Below the pieces are notes generated by a model. It made no database searches and was not told the DNA's origin. It worked only from the letters and a program-made list of their open reading frames with translations. Shown piece after piece: positions 35,109 through 43,246 of a stretch of DNA of 64,000 bases (positions within the stretch are counted from its first letter, which is position 1; each line of letters begins with the position of its first letter). The stretch is taken from the NCBI GenBank assembly GCA_040756905.1, contig JBFLYD010000054.1, positions 1-64,000 on the forward strand. Direction: 5' to 3'. This DNA is from Acidobacteriota bacterium. Lineage in GTDB: Bacteria > Acidobacteriota > Aminicenantia > JBFLYD01. Both the position numbers and the translations under genes were made by a program.

Positions 35109-36185
35109 CTATCGCTGATATTCCCTTGTTCTTCGATCAAGCTCTCTCAATAATTCTCTTATCCTCTCATCATTACCAGGTGGGGTAATTATTTTTACTT
35201 CAACAAATTGATCACCCCTTCCCCCTGTCTGTAATGAAGGAGCTCCTTTACCTCTTAACCTAAATTTCTGACCTGATTGAGTTCCCGGAGGAATTTTCAT
35301 AAATGCAGAACCATCTAATGTAGGAACTTCAATTTTTGCCCCTAATGCTGCTTCTGTAATAGTAATTTCTTTAACGATATAAATGTTATCCCCTTCTCTT
35401 CTGAATACTGGATGAGGTGTTACATGAATCGTTATGTATAAATCACCAGGAGTGCCTCCTCTCTTTCCAGCATTTCCTTTTCCTTTTATTTTAACCCTTG
35501 CTCCCTCATGCACTCCTGCAGGAATTCTAACCTTTATCAAATCCGAAATGCTTACTCTTCCCTCTCCATTACATCTTGAACATAAATCACCTGGATTCTT
35601 ACCACTTCCTCCACAAACAGGACATGTAGCTGAAAATTTCATATACCCTCTCTGATAATTAACTCTACCGCTACCCCCGCAATTGGAACAATATTTTTCT
35701 CTGTCTCTTTTTATATACCCATAGCTGTTGCAAGCAGGACAGACATCATCTCGAAATAACTTCAACTTTGTTGTAAGTCCTTTAATAGATTCCTCAAAAC
35801 TAATAGTAATGGAATAATGAAGGTCTTCTCCTTTTTCAGAGGAATCCATTGTTTTTTTCTTTGAGAAACCAAATATACTATCAACAAAATCTCTGAATGG
35901 CGAATCACCGAAAGAACTAAAATCAAATCCTTCAAATCCAGAATAATAATCAGAGGCAGATTTTGCAAAATCTTCATAAGTCCCAAATTTATCGTACTTT
36001 TCTCTTTTCTTCGGGTCAGATAAAACTTCATAAGCTTCTTGAATTTCTTTAAACTTAGATTCAGCTTCTTTATTCCCAGGATTCAAGTCAGGATGATACT
36101 TTCTTGCCAATTTTCTATAAGCCTTTTTTATCTCTTCAGTAGAAGCAGTTTTTTTCACACCCAATATGGAATAGTAATCTTTCAT
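35109..36185 (-). CDS. dnaJ: Chaperone protein DnaJ
   Basis: Hsp40 co-chaperone that stimulates DnaK ATPase. The J domain has HPD at 31-33. A G/F-like linker (about 75-110) is followed by four CxxCxGxG-type zinc motifs ([32 protein letters not shown]); the first has serine in place of glycine. A C-terminal substrate-binding region follows, for 358 residues in total. AAGGA precedes the ATG. No dnaK or grpE lies beside it. It heads the dnaJ-hspR-sigma-dnaC transcript from the promoter at 36218-36246. Confidence 0.95.
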   Translation of the reverse strand: MKDYYSILGVKKTASTEEIKKAYRKLARKYHPDLNPGNKEAESKFKEIQEAYEVLSDPKKREKYDKFGTYEDFAKSASDYYSGFEGFDFSSFGDSPFRDFVDSIFGFSKKKTMDSSEKGEDLHYSITISFEESIKGLTTKLKLFRDDVCPACNSYGYIKRDREKYCSNCGGSGRVNYQRGYMKFSATCPVCGGSGKNPGDLCSRCNGEGRVSISDLIKVRIPAGVHEGARVKIKGKGNAGKRGGTPGDLYITIHVTPHPVFRREGDNIYIVKEITITEAALGAKIEVPTLDGSAFMKIPPGTQSGQKFRLRGKGAPSLQTGGRGDQFVEVKIITPPGNDERIRELLRELDRRTREYQR

Positions 36186-36217
36186 AATTTTTCCTTAAAA
36201 TTCATCTACTATTTTTA

Positions 36218-36247
36218 ATTTTAATATTTGAGTCTATTATTGTCAAT
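36218..36247 (-). promoter_or_regulatory. dnaJ operon promoter with embedded HAIR-like HspR site
   Basis: On the minus strand, perfect TTGACA (36241-36246), a 17-nt spacer and TAAAAT (36218-36223) precede dnaJ. The region 36227-36247 reads, on the plus strand, TTTGAGT-N7-TGTCAAT, which matches the HAIR consensus CTTGAGT-N7-ACTCAAG at 10 of 14 positions with the correct spacer. One arm lies in the promoter spacer and the other covers the -35, where a repressor would block polymerase. Confidence 0.55.
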
Positions 36248-36256
36248 TTATTTATT

Positions 36257-36291
36257 AGAGACCTCCTAAAAAATCCATCTGTGAGGTCTCT
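36257..36291. other. Perfect 9-bp inverted repeat upstream of dnaJ
   Basis: AGAGACCTC (36257-36265) and GAGGTCTCT (36283-36291) are exact inverted copies with a 17-nt spacer. They lie just upstream of the dnaJ promoter, between dnaJ and the divergent DUF72 gene, and could be an operator or the end of a transcript. Confidence 0.45.
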
Positions 36292-36413
36292 TATATAATT
36301 AATATAAAATTACTCTTTCACAGACCTTGATTAATAGTTTTTTTTAAATATTTAAGCCTAAATTACGCAAAGGTATAAGTGAAATTGCTTACAACTGTCC
36401 TAAAATCTATAGT

Positions 36414-36442
36414 TTGTAAATAATTTCTGCATAAATTAAAAT
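36414..36442 (+). promoter_or_regulatory. Promoter of the DUF72 gene, leaderless architecture
   Basis: TTGTAA (36414-36419), 17 nt and TAAAAT (36437-36442) are followed after six bases by the GTG start codon. No ribosome site is present. Confidence 0.5.
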
Positions 36443-36448
36443 TATCCT

Positions 36449-37168
36449 GTGGAAATTATAATTGGCTGCGCGGGGTTTCAAAAAGCCAGGAAAGTATATT
36501 ACGAAAAATTTAATTTTGTGGAGATTCAAAAAATTTTTTATGAACCCCCATCTTTAGACTTAATGGGGAAATGGAGGGAAGAATCTCCTGAATCTTTTAT
36601 CTTCAGCATAAAAGCATGGCAGGTAATAACTCATCCACCATCAAGTCCTACTTACAAAAAAATGAAAAGACTTCCCCCTGAAACTTGCGGTTTTTTCAGA
36701 CCTTCAGAACAGGTGTATGAAGCCTATGAGGTGACGTTAAAAATTGCAAAAATCCTTAAATCTGACTTCATTCTTTTTCAATGTCCTAAAAGTTTTACAC
36801 CGACCCAGGAAAACAAAGCAAACATGGAAAAATTCTTTAAGAAAATCAAACGAAGTGGAATTAATTTTGGCTGGGAGCCAAGAGGAGAAAGCTGGAAAGA
36901 TGAGATTATTCTTGAAATATGTAGAAAATTGAATTTAATCCATGTTGTAGATCCTTTTCAAAGAGAATCATTGTATGGAAAATTTTCATACTATCGTCTT
37001 CATGGAATTAAATCACCCTTTTACAGGTATCAAGAAAAAGATTTTAAATTTCTCGTCAAAAAATTCATAAATGAAAGAAATTTTGTTGTGTTCAATAATG
37101 TAGCATCTTTCGATGACGCTTTGACGTTTAAAGAATATCTAAAGAAGGAGGGAATTTATGAGTCATGA
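36449..37168 (+). CDS. DUF72 (YecE-like) protein
   Basis: A 239-residue TIM-barrel-like DUF72 protein of unknown biochemical role. Conserved family features are the N-terminal IGCAGF strand, the FIFSIKAWQVITH motif (F-x-F-x-x-K-x-x-x-x-I-T-H), LFQCPKSFTPTQEN, FGWEPRG and the late YYRLHGI segment. The start is GTG at 36449 with a promoter directly upstream rather than a ribosome site. It overlaps the SagB-type gene by 11 bases, so the two are co-expressed. Confidence 0.88.
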   Translation: MEIIIGCAGFQKARKVYYEKFNFVEIQKIFYEPPSLDLMGKWREESPESFIFSIKAWQVITHPPSSPTYKKMKRLPPETCGFFRPSEQVYEAYEVTLKIAKILKSDFILFQCPKSFTPTQENKANMEKFFKKIKRSGINFGWEPRGESWKDEIILEICRKLNLIHVVDPFQRESLYGKFSYYRLHGIKSPFYRYQEKDFKFLVKKFINERNFVVFNNVASFDDALTFKEYLKKEGIYES

Positions 37169-37856
37169 GATAAAATTCTTCTCTGATACGAAGCTCTCTT
37201 CTCCATTCTGGGAAAAAATTAAGTTTGATAAGACAGAAAAAGAATTTAATGAAGAGATTGTTCTTCCTAAGAATGAAACAGCAGGGGGGATGCCTATCTG
37301 GGAGTGTCTGCAAAGAAGAAGGTCAATTAGAAATTATAAGAATAAGGCAGTAAGTATAAAAGATTTATCTCAAATTTTGTGGGCTTCTTCAGGAATAGTA
37401 ACTAAAAAATATGGAATTGAACTGAGAACTTCTCCTTCCGCCGGAGCTTTATACCCAATTGAAATTTATGTTTTTATCTTTAATGTAAATGGAGTAAAAA
37501 AAGGTATTTATCATCTTAATGTTTATGAATGGAAGCTTAAAGGAATTAAGGAAGGGGATTTCTCATCTGAAATAGCAAAAGCTTCGATTTATCAAACTTT
37601 CATAGAAGATGCAGCTTTTACAATTTTTCTAACATCCGTTACTAAAAGAACAACAAGAAGATATAGAGAAAGAGGTGTACGATATATTTTGATGGATCTT
37701 GGCTGTATTATTCAGAATATTTATTTAGCTGTGACCTCATTAAATCTGGGTGGATGTGTAATAGGAGCCTTTTATGATGATCAAGTCAACAAGATTTTAG
37801 AGGTCAATGATAGAGAGGAAACCACCCTTGCTCTTTTCTCAATTGGAGCCATTTAG
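37158..37856 (+). CDS. SagB-type nitroreductase-family oxidoreductase
   Basis: A 232-residue FMN protein of the SagB/nitroreductase group. ECLQRRRSIRNYKNKAV is the FMN-binding start, TSPSAGALYPIEIYV is the hallmark of SagB-type dehydrogenases, and GVRYILMDLGCIIQNIYLA and LFSIGAI complete the fold. SagB enzymes oxidise azolines in peptide natural products, but no cyclodehydratase or precursor peptide is near, so a general oxidoreductase role is likelier. AAGGAGGG lies just before the ATG, inside the upstream gene. The stop codon lies within a repeat family A element. Confidence 0.85.
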   Translation: MSHEIKFFSDTKLSSPFWEKIKFDKTEKEFNEEIVLPKNETAGGMPIWECLQRRRSIRNYKNKAVSIKDLSQILWASSGIVTKKYGIELRTSPSAGALYPIEIYVFIFNVNGVKKGIYHLNVYEWKLKGIKEGDFSSEIAKASIYQTFIEDAAFTIFLTSVTKRTTRRYRERGVRYILMDLGCIIQNIYLAVTSLNLGGCVIGAFYDDQVNKILEVNDREETTLALFSIGAI

Positions 37857-37914
37857 TGCCATGTCATTTAAACACTTTTCTTTATTCTTTTATGACACAA
37901 CACTTTCCTTAATA
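37853..37914. repeat. Repeat family A, diverged copy in reverse orientation
   Basis: Beginning TTTAGTGCCATGTCATTTAA and ending TATGACACAACACTTTCC, this segment follows the reverse complement of the 13099-13148 copy with several mismatches. It lies between convergent genes (SagB-type and lipoyl transferase), and its first bases include the stop codon of the former. Confidence 0.6.
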
Positions 37915-37926
37915 ATAAATTTTTTT

Positions 37927-38718
37927 TTAAAATAAATAATTCCATTCTTTGCTTTTGTATTTAATATTCAGCTTCTCTACCAATTCAAAGAAATAAGATG
38001 GCTCTTTATAATCTATGACCTTTACTTCGAAATATTTCTCAAAACCTCTCTTAAATGCCTCAATCAATTCAATTTTATCCACATCTCTATTTAATATTTC
38101 TCCAATGGTTGTCATTTTCTCTTCAAGTATTTCTTTGTCTGAATACGTTAAATTTGCGATCTCTTCCCTCTTTACAGAAATGGGAATCGACCCATGTTGA
38201 ATTAAACAATTTTCTTTTCTTTTTTGGGCACTTCCCACAATTTTTTTTCCGTTTACTAAAATTTCATCTTTTGATGAGAAAGAAAAACATGGCAGATCTG
38301 ATTTTGATAGAAACTTAGGAGATCTTCCTGAGAGCTCAGCTTTAATACTCAATTTCTTCAAGCCTTCTATAAGGGCTCCGGAAATCATCGTGTATGCTTC
38401 AGAAAGGGATTTTTTTTCAAAAAAAATTTTCTCTGAAGAGCTAATGCTGTATGTAATTTCATCGTTATGAAAGACAACTTTTCCTCCGGTTATTCTTCTC
38501 ACAAATGGAACTCTATTTTTCTCTAAATACTCCATATTCAGGATTCTATTTACTCTCTGGGAGAATCCGATCGAAAGAGTAGGTATTTCCCACTCATAAA
38601 ACCTTAAAATTGTTTTTTCTTCTTTTTGAACTTCATTGAATAAAAATTCATCCACAGCCATATTCCAACTGCCTGAATATGGCTTTTCTTCAATTTTAAT
38701 AAACCAGTTGTTCATCAA
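37927..38718 (-). CDS. Lipoate/octanoate transferase, LipM-like
   Basis: A 263-residue protein of the BPL/LplA/LipB fold. RRITGGKVVFHNDEITYS (RR-x-TGG motif) binds the lipoyl-AMP or acyl group. C144 in DLPCFSF aligns with the catalytic cysteine of LipM octanoyltransferases, and NGKKIVGSAQKR with QHGSI holds the family lysine. LplA ligases lack this cysteine and are usually longer, so I favour an octanoyltransferase acting on GcvH or E2 domains. No lipA is adjacent. It converges on the SagB-type gene across a repeat element. Confidence 0.82.
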   Translation of the reverse strand: MMNNWFIKIEEKPYSGSWNMAVDEFLFNEVQKEEKTILRFYEWEIPTLSIGFSQRVNRILNMEYLEKNRVPFVRRITGGKVVFHNDEITYSISSSEKIFFEKKSLSEAYTMISGALIEGLKKLSIKAELSGRSPKFLSKSDLPCFSFSSKDEILVNGKKIVGSAQKRKENCLIQHGSIPISVKREEIANLTYSDKEILEEKMTTIGEILNRDVDKIELIEAFKRGFEKYFEVKVIDYKEPSYFFELVEKLNIKYKSKEWNYLF

Positions 38719-38764
38719 TTTTAACCTTTAATACTCTTAATTATTAAGGAATATTACCTGATTC

Positions 38765-39190
38765 TTATGACTCTTCTTTCTCTTTATAAATATCTTCTTC
38801 AACACTAACGTTCATATCAACATTTCCTGATAATTTTGCTCCTTCAGCGATTACTATTTTCTGAGAAAACACATCTCCAACCAAGACCCCTGATGGGATA
38901 ATTTCAACTCTGGATACAGCATGAATTTTCTCTTCTACTTTACCTCCAATCATTATTTCATTCGCTTTGATCTCGCCGCCAATCTTGCTATTTTTTCCGA
39001 TTACCATAGATTTTTTTACTTCTATCTTTCCTTCCAATTCTCCATCAAAAAAAACATCCTCATCAGAATAGAATTCACCCTTAATTTTTACTCCTTTACC
39101 TATCGTGTTTTTAACCTCTGAAAATTTAGGAGCCAATGTTTCTTCACTTAAGTTCAACAAATCCTCTTTCTTTTTCTTTAAAAATGACAT
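38765..39190 (-). CDS. Bactofilin-family cytoskeletal protein
   Basis: A 141-residue bactofilin. The central DUF583 beta-helix (about 25-120) contains regular GxxIxGxx turns such as IGKGVKIKGEFYSDEDVFFDGELEGKIEV, key parts KIKGEFYSDEDVFFDGELEG, and SGVLVGDVFSQKIVIAEGAKL, with charged tails at both ends. Bactofilins form nucleotide-free filaments used for shape, stalk or polar localisation. GGGAAAAGAG precedes the ATG. It lies downstream of the tRNA-Gly region on the same strand. Confidence 0.9.
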   Translation of the reverse strand: MSFLKKKKEDLLNLSEETLAPKFSEVKNTIGKGVKIKGEFYSDEDVFFDGELEGKIEVKKSMVIGKNSKIGGEIKANEIMIGGKVEEKIHAVSRVEIIPSGVLVGDVFSQKIVIAEGAKLSGNVDMNVSVEEDIYKEKEES

Positions 39191-39202
39191 CTCTTTTCCC
39201 TA

Positions 39203-39239
39203 ATATCTTAGGTAAGCGGGCAACGGGATTTGAACCCGC
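39203..39239 (-). repeat. Direct repeat of the tRNA-Gly 3' end (att-like), distal copy
   Basis: These 37 bp are identical to 39398-39434, which covers the last 25 bases of tRNA-Gly and 12 bases beyond. Identity ends exactly inside the T-arm. This is the usual form of a tRNA attachment-site duplication left by an integrated element. Confidence 0.7.
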
Positions 39240-39245
39240 TCCGTC

Positions 39246-39339
39246 GTCCTTTCAGGACTCCCATAGGGGCTCTGCCCCTAATGCGTTCCGATTTCATCGG
39301 AACTGTTACCCCGAAAACATAAGGGGATTCTCCCCTTAT
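39246..39339. other. Array of four perfect hairpins with three-base loops
   Basis: Within 94 bp lie four perfect inverted repeats. GTCCT-TTC-AGGAC is at 39246-39258. TAGGGGC-TCT-GCCCCTA is at 39264-39280. GTTCCGAT-TTC-ATCGGAAC is at 39285-39303. ATAAGGGGA-TTC-TCCCCTTAT is at 39319-39339. In RNA from the minus strand, the strand of tRNA-Gly, three loops would be GAA and one AGA. No coding frame explains the pattern. It may be a structured RNA or the core of a small mobile repeat. Confidence 0.7.
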
Positions 39340-39409
39340 AATCCCCTGTCGCGGGTGGGATGTTTTTTTAATAATTCAAAATTCGTTCTATCCATTGATA
39401 TCTTAGGTA

Positions 39410-39481
39410 AGCGGGCAACGGGATTTGAACCCGCGACTTCAAGCTTGGGAAGCTTGCACTCTACCACTGAGTTATGCCCGC
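39410..39481 (-). tRNA. tRNA-Gly (anticodon CCC)
   Basis: A 72-nt tRNA gene on the minus strand. The acceptor stem GCGGGCA pairs with TGCCCGC. The D-arm holds CTCAGTGGTAGAG. The anticodon stem CAAGC/GCTTG encloses TTCCCAA, giving anticodon CCC, which reads GGG. The T-arm is GCGGGTTCAAATCCCGT. CCA is not encoded. It lies upstream of the bactofilin gene. Its 3' end is duplicated about 195 bp downstream. Confidence 0.95.
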
Positions 39482-39526
39482 TTAAATTTAAATTTAGAAG
39501 AAAAAAAATTCTCTGTCAAGAATACT

Positions 39527-40276
39527 TCAGGAAGAATCTTTTTCAGATTTCAACTCAGAAAGAGATTTTCTTACCTGGCTTTTAACCCATGGGTTTGGAT
39601 CATTCAACATCTTTGTCAGTACATCTAATGAATTCTCTCCTCCAATTCTTCCCAGCGTCTCAGCAAGCACTCTCCTTACTTCTACATTTGTATCATTTAG
39701 AAGTTTTAACATTATTTCCTTTTGAAATGAAATCTTTTTCAGCCCCAATATCTTTAAAACCGAACTTCTTACGTACCACAACGGATGATTCAGCTTTTCC
39801 ATATAAACATGAACAGGAAAGTTTTTCTTTTTTACTATTAAATCTATAATAAAGTTTCTTATTCTTAAACTCGGGTCTGCTAAATATTCAACATAAACAT
39901 CGTTTACCCAGTTTTCTTCTATATTTTCTATTTCCTTTAGAATATCGTATCTTTCACTTGCAGTACAGGATGATAATCTTTCATTTATTTGATTTTTTTT
40001 ATCTTTGAGTTTTTTTTCATAATCTTCTATGTTCTTAATTGCTCTTGAAGCTGACTTTTTCACTACGGGATTCGGGTCTGATAACGCATCCCTGAACAAA
40101 TTTTCTTCTCTGTAATTAAATTTACTTAGAAGTTTAATAGCTAAAGCTCTTACTGAAGCAGATTCATCTTTTGCTAACTTGATTAATATTTCTTTTCTAT
40201 TCTCATACGAGGGGAAATTTTCATTCTTCAATAATTTTATCTTTTCTTCAAGGCTAAGTTTTTCAGGGAAATCCAT
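39527..40276 (-). CDS. HEAT-repeat protein
   Basis: A 249-residue alpha-helical repeat protein. At least five HEAT/PBS-lyase-like units can be seen, with motifs such as VRALAIKLLSKF, DALSDPNPVVKKSASRAI, LADPSLRIRNFIIDLI, LNHPLWYVRSSVLKILG and LNDPNPWVKSQVRKSL spaced about 30-50 residues. Such proteins mediate protein contacts; no catalytic part is seen. It is the last gene of the ftsY-ribD-ribE-ribBA transcript, starting seven bases after ribBA, but a role in riboflavin synthesis is not implied. Confidence 0.8.
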   Translation of the reverse strand: MDFPEKLSLEEKIKLLKNENFPSYENRKEILIKLAKDESASVRALAIKLLSKFNYREENLFRDALSDPNPVVKKSASRAIKNIEDYEKKLKDKKNQINERLSSCTASERYDILKEIENIEENWVNDVYVEYLADPSLRIRNFIIDLIVKKKNFPVHVYMEKLNHPLWYVRSSVLKILGLKKISFQKEIMLKLLNDTNVEVRRVLAETLGRIGGENSLDVLTKMLNDPNPWVKSQVRKSLSELKSEKDSS

Positions 40277-40283
40277 TTGATTC

Positions 40284-41492
40284 TTATTTAACCATTTCTA
40301 AAATATGACCTAATTTTTCCTTTTTAGTCTTCAAATATCTTTCATTTTTTTCATTCGGAGGAATTTCTATGGGGATTCTCTCTACTATTTTTAAACCATA
40401 AGCTTCTAAGCCAACAAATTTCCTCGGATTGTTAGTCAGAAGTTTCATCTTTTTTACGTCCAGTACCATTAAAATCTGAGCTCCAATTCCATAATCTCTC
40501 TGATCTGGTTTAAATCCCAGTTTAACATTCGCTTCAACCGTATCGTCACCCCGATCCTGTAATGAATATGCTTTGATTTTATTTACAATACCTATGCCTC
40601 TTCCCTCGTGGTTTAACATATAAAGAATCACGCCTGAGCCTTCTTTAGATATCATTTCCATAGATTTGTGCAATTGCTCTCCACAGTCACATCTTAAAGA
40701 TCCAAATGCATCTCCAGTTACGCATTGAGAATGAGCTCTCACAAGCACAGCTTCTTCTCCCTCAATATTTCCAGCCACAAGGGCTAAATGTGTTTCCTTA
40801 TGAATAGTATCTTCAAATACATGAATTTTAAAATCCCCATATTTGGTAGGAAGAGGGGATTCTGCTATTTTTTTAACAAATATCTCATTTCTCAATCTAT
40901 ACTTTATCAAATCCTCAATGGTTAATATTTTTATTCCAAACTTCTCAGAAAATTTTTCTAAATCTGGCATTCTTGCCATCGTTCCATCCTCTTTCATCAC
41001 TTCGCATATTACACCTGCGGGATACAGGCCAGCTATCTTTGTAAGGTCAATGGCTGCTTCTGTCTGGCCTGCTCTTTCCAGTACCCCCCCTTTTTTTGCT
41101 TTAAGAGGAAATATATGTCCTGGTTTTACAAGATCATCAGGTTTTGTCTCCAGCGAAATAGCTGCCAATACAGTCTTTGCCCGATCATGAGCAGAAATTC
41201 CAGTAGTAACTCCATATTTTGCATCAAATGAAACTCCAAATGCCGTACCAAATGGAGCTGTGTTTTCATGGACCATAAGGGGTATCCGTAACTCTTCAAA
41301 CCTTTTATCAGTCATTGCAAGGCAGATAAGTCCCCTTCCATGCTTCGCCATAAAATTTATTGCTTCCGGGGTAACCTTTTCTGAAGCAATCATTAAATCT
41401 CCTTCATTTTCTCTATCCTCATCATCCACGATTATTATCATCTTTCCTTTTTTTATTTCCTCTATGGCTTCTTCTACTGAAATTATTCCCAT
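40284..41492 (-). CDS. ribBA: Bifunctional DHBP synthase / GTP cyclohydrolase II
   Basis: A 402-residue fusion. The N-terminal half (about 1-200) makes 3,4-dihydroxy-2-butanone 4-phosphate from ribulose 5-phosphate: [16 protein letters not shown] and [11 protein letters not shown] are present. The C-terminal half (about 205-402) opens GTP in the first riboflavin step: zinc cysteines lie in [19 protein letters not shown], and the catalytic region contains [10 protein letters not shown]. It lies 14 bases after ribE. No ribH is in the window. No FMN riboswitch is visible upstream of the operon. Confidence 0.96.
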   Translation of the reverse strand: MGIISVEEAIEEIKKGKMIIIVDDEDRENEGDLMIASEKVTPEAINFMAKHGRGLICLAMTDKRFEELRIPLMVHENTAPFGTAFGVSFDAKYGVTTGISAHDRAKTVLAAISLETKPDDLVKPGHIFPLKAKKGGVLERAGQTEAAIDLTKIAGLYPAGVICEVMKEDGTMARMPDLEKFSEKFGIKILTIEDLIKYRLRNEIFVKKIAESPLPTKYGDFKIHVFEDTIHKETHLALVAGNIEGEEAVLVRAHSQCVTGDAFGSLRCDCGEQLHKSMEMISKEGSGVILYMLNHEGRGIGIVNKIKAYSLQDRGDDTVEANVKLGFKPDQRDYGIGAQILMVLDVKKMKLLTNNPRKFVGLEAYGLKIVERIPIEIPPNEKNERYLKTKKEKLGHILEMVK

Positions 41493-41506
41493 AAGATTTC
41501 CCTCCT

Positions 41507-42136
41507 CTATATTAAATAATATAATTTATTCTTTTTAGTATCTGAATTTTTCTTATAAGACATAAAATTCCATATATATTTTCCCAGTACATCCATTTCA
41601 AGATTTACTAAATCTCCTGCTTTTAAAAAGCCCAGGTTTGTTTTCTTAATAGTAACAGGGATTATCTCTACCTCAAAAAAATTTGAACTTAAATCAGCAA
41701 TCGTAAGACTCACCCCATTAACAGCAATAGAACCTTTTGTAACTGCCCACTTTCTTAATTCCTTTGATAGAGTAATTCTAATTCTTTTCCCGTTTTCTGT
41801 GGATCTACTGAACAAAACTCTTTCAAACCCATCACAATGGCCTAAGATTATATGTCCTCCAAGAGGAGAGCTTAAAGTTATACTTCTTTCAAGGTTTATC
41901 GGGTTTCCCTCTCTCAAAAATGAGAAATTCGTTCTCTTTAATGTCTCCTCGGAAAGGTCAAAAATAATTCTATCATTTTTTTTGTCTTTAAGGGTTAAAC
42001 ACACTCCATTAACTGAAACGCTATCTCCTATCTCAACTTTACCTACTATTTCAGAAGTCCTGATGGAAATGTATTTCCCTTTTGATCTTACAATTTCTTC
42101 AACTTTCCCTACCTCTTCGATTATTCCTGTAAACAT
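41507..42136 (-). CDS. ribE: Riboflavin synthase alpha chain
   Basis: Dismutates two 6,7-dimethyl-8-ribityllumazine molecules to riboflavin. The 209-residue chain has two homologous lumazine-binding barrels: [12 protein letters not shown] at the start, [12 protein letters not shown] in the first, and [16 protein letters not shown] in the second, with the HIILGHCDG motif between. The length is standard. It lies 15 bases after ribD in the same operon. Confidence 0.95.
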   Translation of the reverse strand: MFTGIIEEVGKVEEIVRSKGKYISIRTSEIVGKVEIGDSVSVNGVCLTLKDKKNDRIIFDLSEETLKRTNFSFLREGNPINLERSITLSSPLGGHIILGHCDGFERVLFSRSTENGKRIRITLSKELRKWAVTKGSIAVNGVSLTIADLSSNFFEVEIIPVTIKKTNLGFLKAGDLVNLEMDVLGKYIWNFMSYKKNSDTKKNKLYYLI

Positions 42137-42151
42137 GTCATTTAGTTCATT

Positions 42152-43246
42152 TTAATTAAAATATCCAATAAATACTGTATCACAATTCAGGCTAAAACTG
42201 GTAACTTTTTTTAAACTCAAAGCTTCTTTTAAATCTTTATATCCAACATTTCCAAAAAGAGAGGGAGCATTTATTCCTCCTATCAGTCTTGGTGATACAA
42301 AAAGAATAAGTCTATCAGCAATTCTTTCCTTCATTACAGAAGAGATTAATGATGAACCTCCTTCTATCAATACAGATGTAATGTCTTTTTCTGCTATTTT
42401 TCTGAATATTTCGTTAAGGTCTAATTTGCCATTTTTTTCGTTAACTCCAATAATTTCAACATTATTCTGTTTAAAAATCTCTATTCTTTTTTCTTCATTA
42501 AATTTTTTTGTGAATATGATTAATTTCCCTCTGCCTAAGGTTGAAAAAATCTTAAAATCAGGGTTTATCCTCAAATTTGAATCAAGTATAATCCTAACAA
42601 TTTTCTTATCCTCCCAAGTTTTATGTCTTATAGTTAGAAGAGGATTGTCCTTAAGGATAGTCCCAATCCCTACCATTATGGCATCATACTCCCCCCTCAA
42701 AAGATGAGCATAATTTCTCGATAGCTCATTTCCAATCCATTTCGATTCACCTGAAGAAGTAGCCATTTTTCCATCAACACTTATTGCAGCCTTCACTGTA
42801 ATAAAAGGAATTTTTTTTGTTATAAACTTAAAAAATACTTCATTTAGTTCAATCGATTCTCTTTTAAAAAGGCCAACAAAAACATCAATTCCTTCATTTT
42901 TAAGTCTTTCTATTCCCTCTCCTTTTACAAGGGGATTCTGATCAGGGGTTGAAATAAAGACTTTTTTTATCTTGGCATTAACAATTTTATCAACACATGG
43001 AGGAGTCTTACCCCAATGAACACATGGTTCAAGATTTATAAATAATGTTGAATCTTTTGCATCATTCCCGGCTTTCTCTATTGCTTTTGCTTCCGCATGG
43101 GACTCCCCTGCTCTTTCATGATATGAAGCAGATATTACTTTTCCTTTTTTATAAATCACAGCTCCCACCATCGGATTTGGTGACACATATCCTCTTCCTT
43201 TCTCGGCAAGTGATAAGGCAAGTTTCATCAAGGATGCTTCATTCAT
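42152..43246 (-). CDS. ribD: Bifunctional riboflavin deaminase/reductase
   Basis: A 364-residue fusion catalysing deamination and ribosyl reduction of the pyrimidine intermediate. The deaminase domain (1-145) has the zinc motif SHAEAKAIEKA and LEPCVHWGKTPPCV. The reductase domain (about 150-364) contains VKAAISVDGKMATSSGESKWI, key part SVDGKMATSSGESKWI, and LIEGGSSLISS. The start overlaps the end of ftsY by eight bases, so riboflavin genes are coupled to the secretion receptor gene. Confidence 0.95.
   Translation of the reverse strand: MNEASLMKLALSLAEKGRGYVSPNPMVGAVIYKKGKVISASYHERAGESHAEAKAIEKAGNDAKDSTLFINLEPCVHWGKTPPCVDKIVNAKIKKVFISTPDQNPLVKGEGIERLKNEGIDVFVGLFKRESIELNEVFFKFITKKIPFITVKAAISVDGKMATSSGESKWIGNELSRNYAHLLRGEYDAIMVGIGTILKDNPLLTIRHKTWEDKKIVRIILDSNLRINPDFKIFSTLGRGKLIIFTKKFNEEKRIEIFKQNNVEIIGVNEKNGKLDLNEIFRKIAEKDITSVLIEGGSSLISSVMKERIADRLILFVSPRLIGGINAPSLFGNVGYKDLKEALSLKKVTSFSLNCDTVFIGYFN

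Noticed and set aside
37158-37856. SagB as part of a thiazole/oxazole peptide biosynthesis cluster
   Set aside because: No cyclodehydratase, precursor peptide or transporter is adjacent; the neighbours are a DUF72 gene and a lipoyl transferase.
39136-39585. 149-codon open frame across the tRNA-Gly region
   Set aside because: It runs antisense through the tRNA gene, its duplicated end and the hairpin array; the peptide simply repeats the tRNA-derived words. Not a gene.
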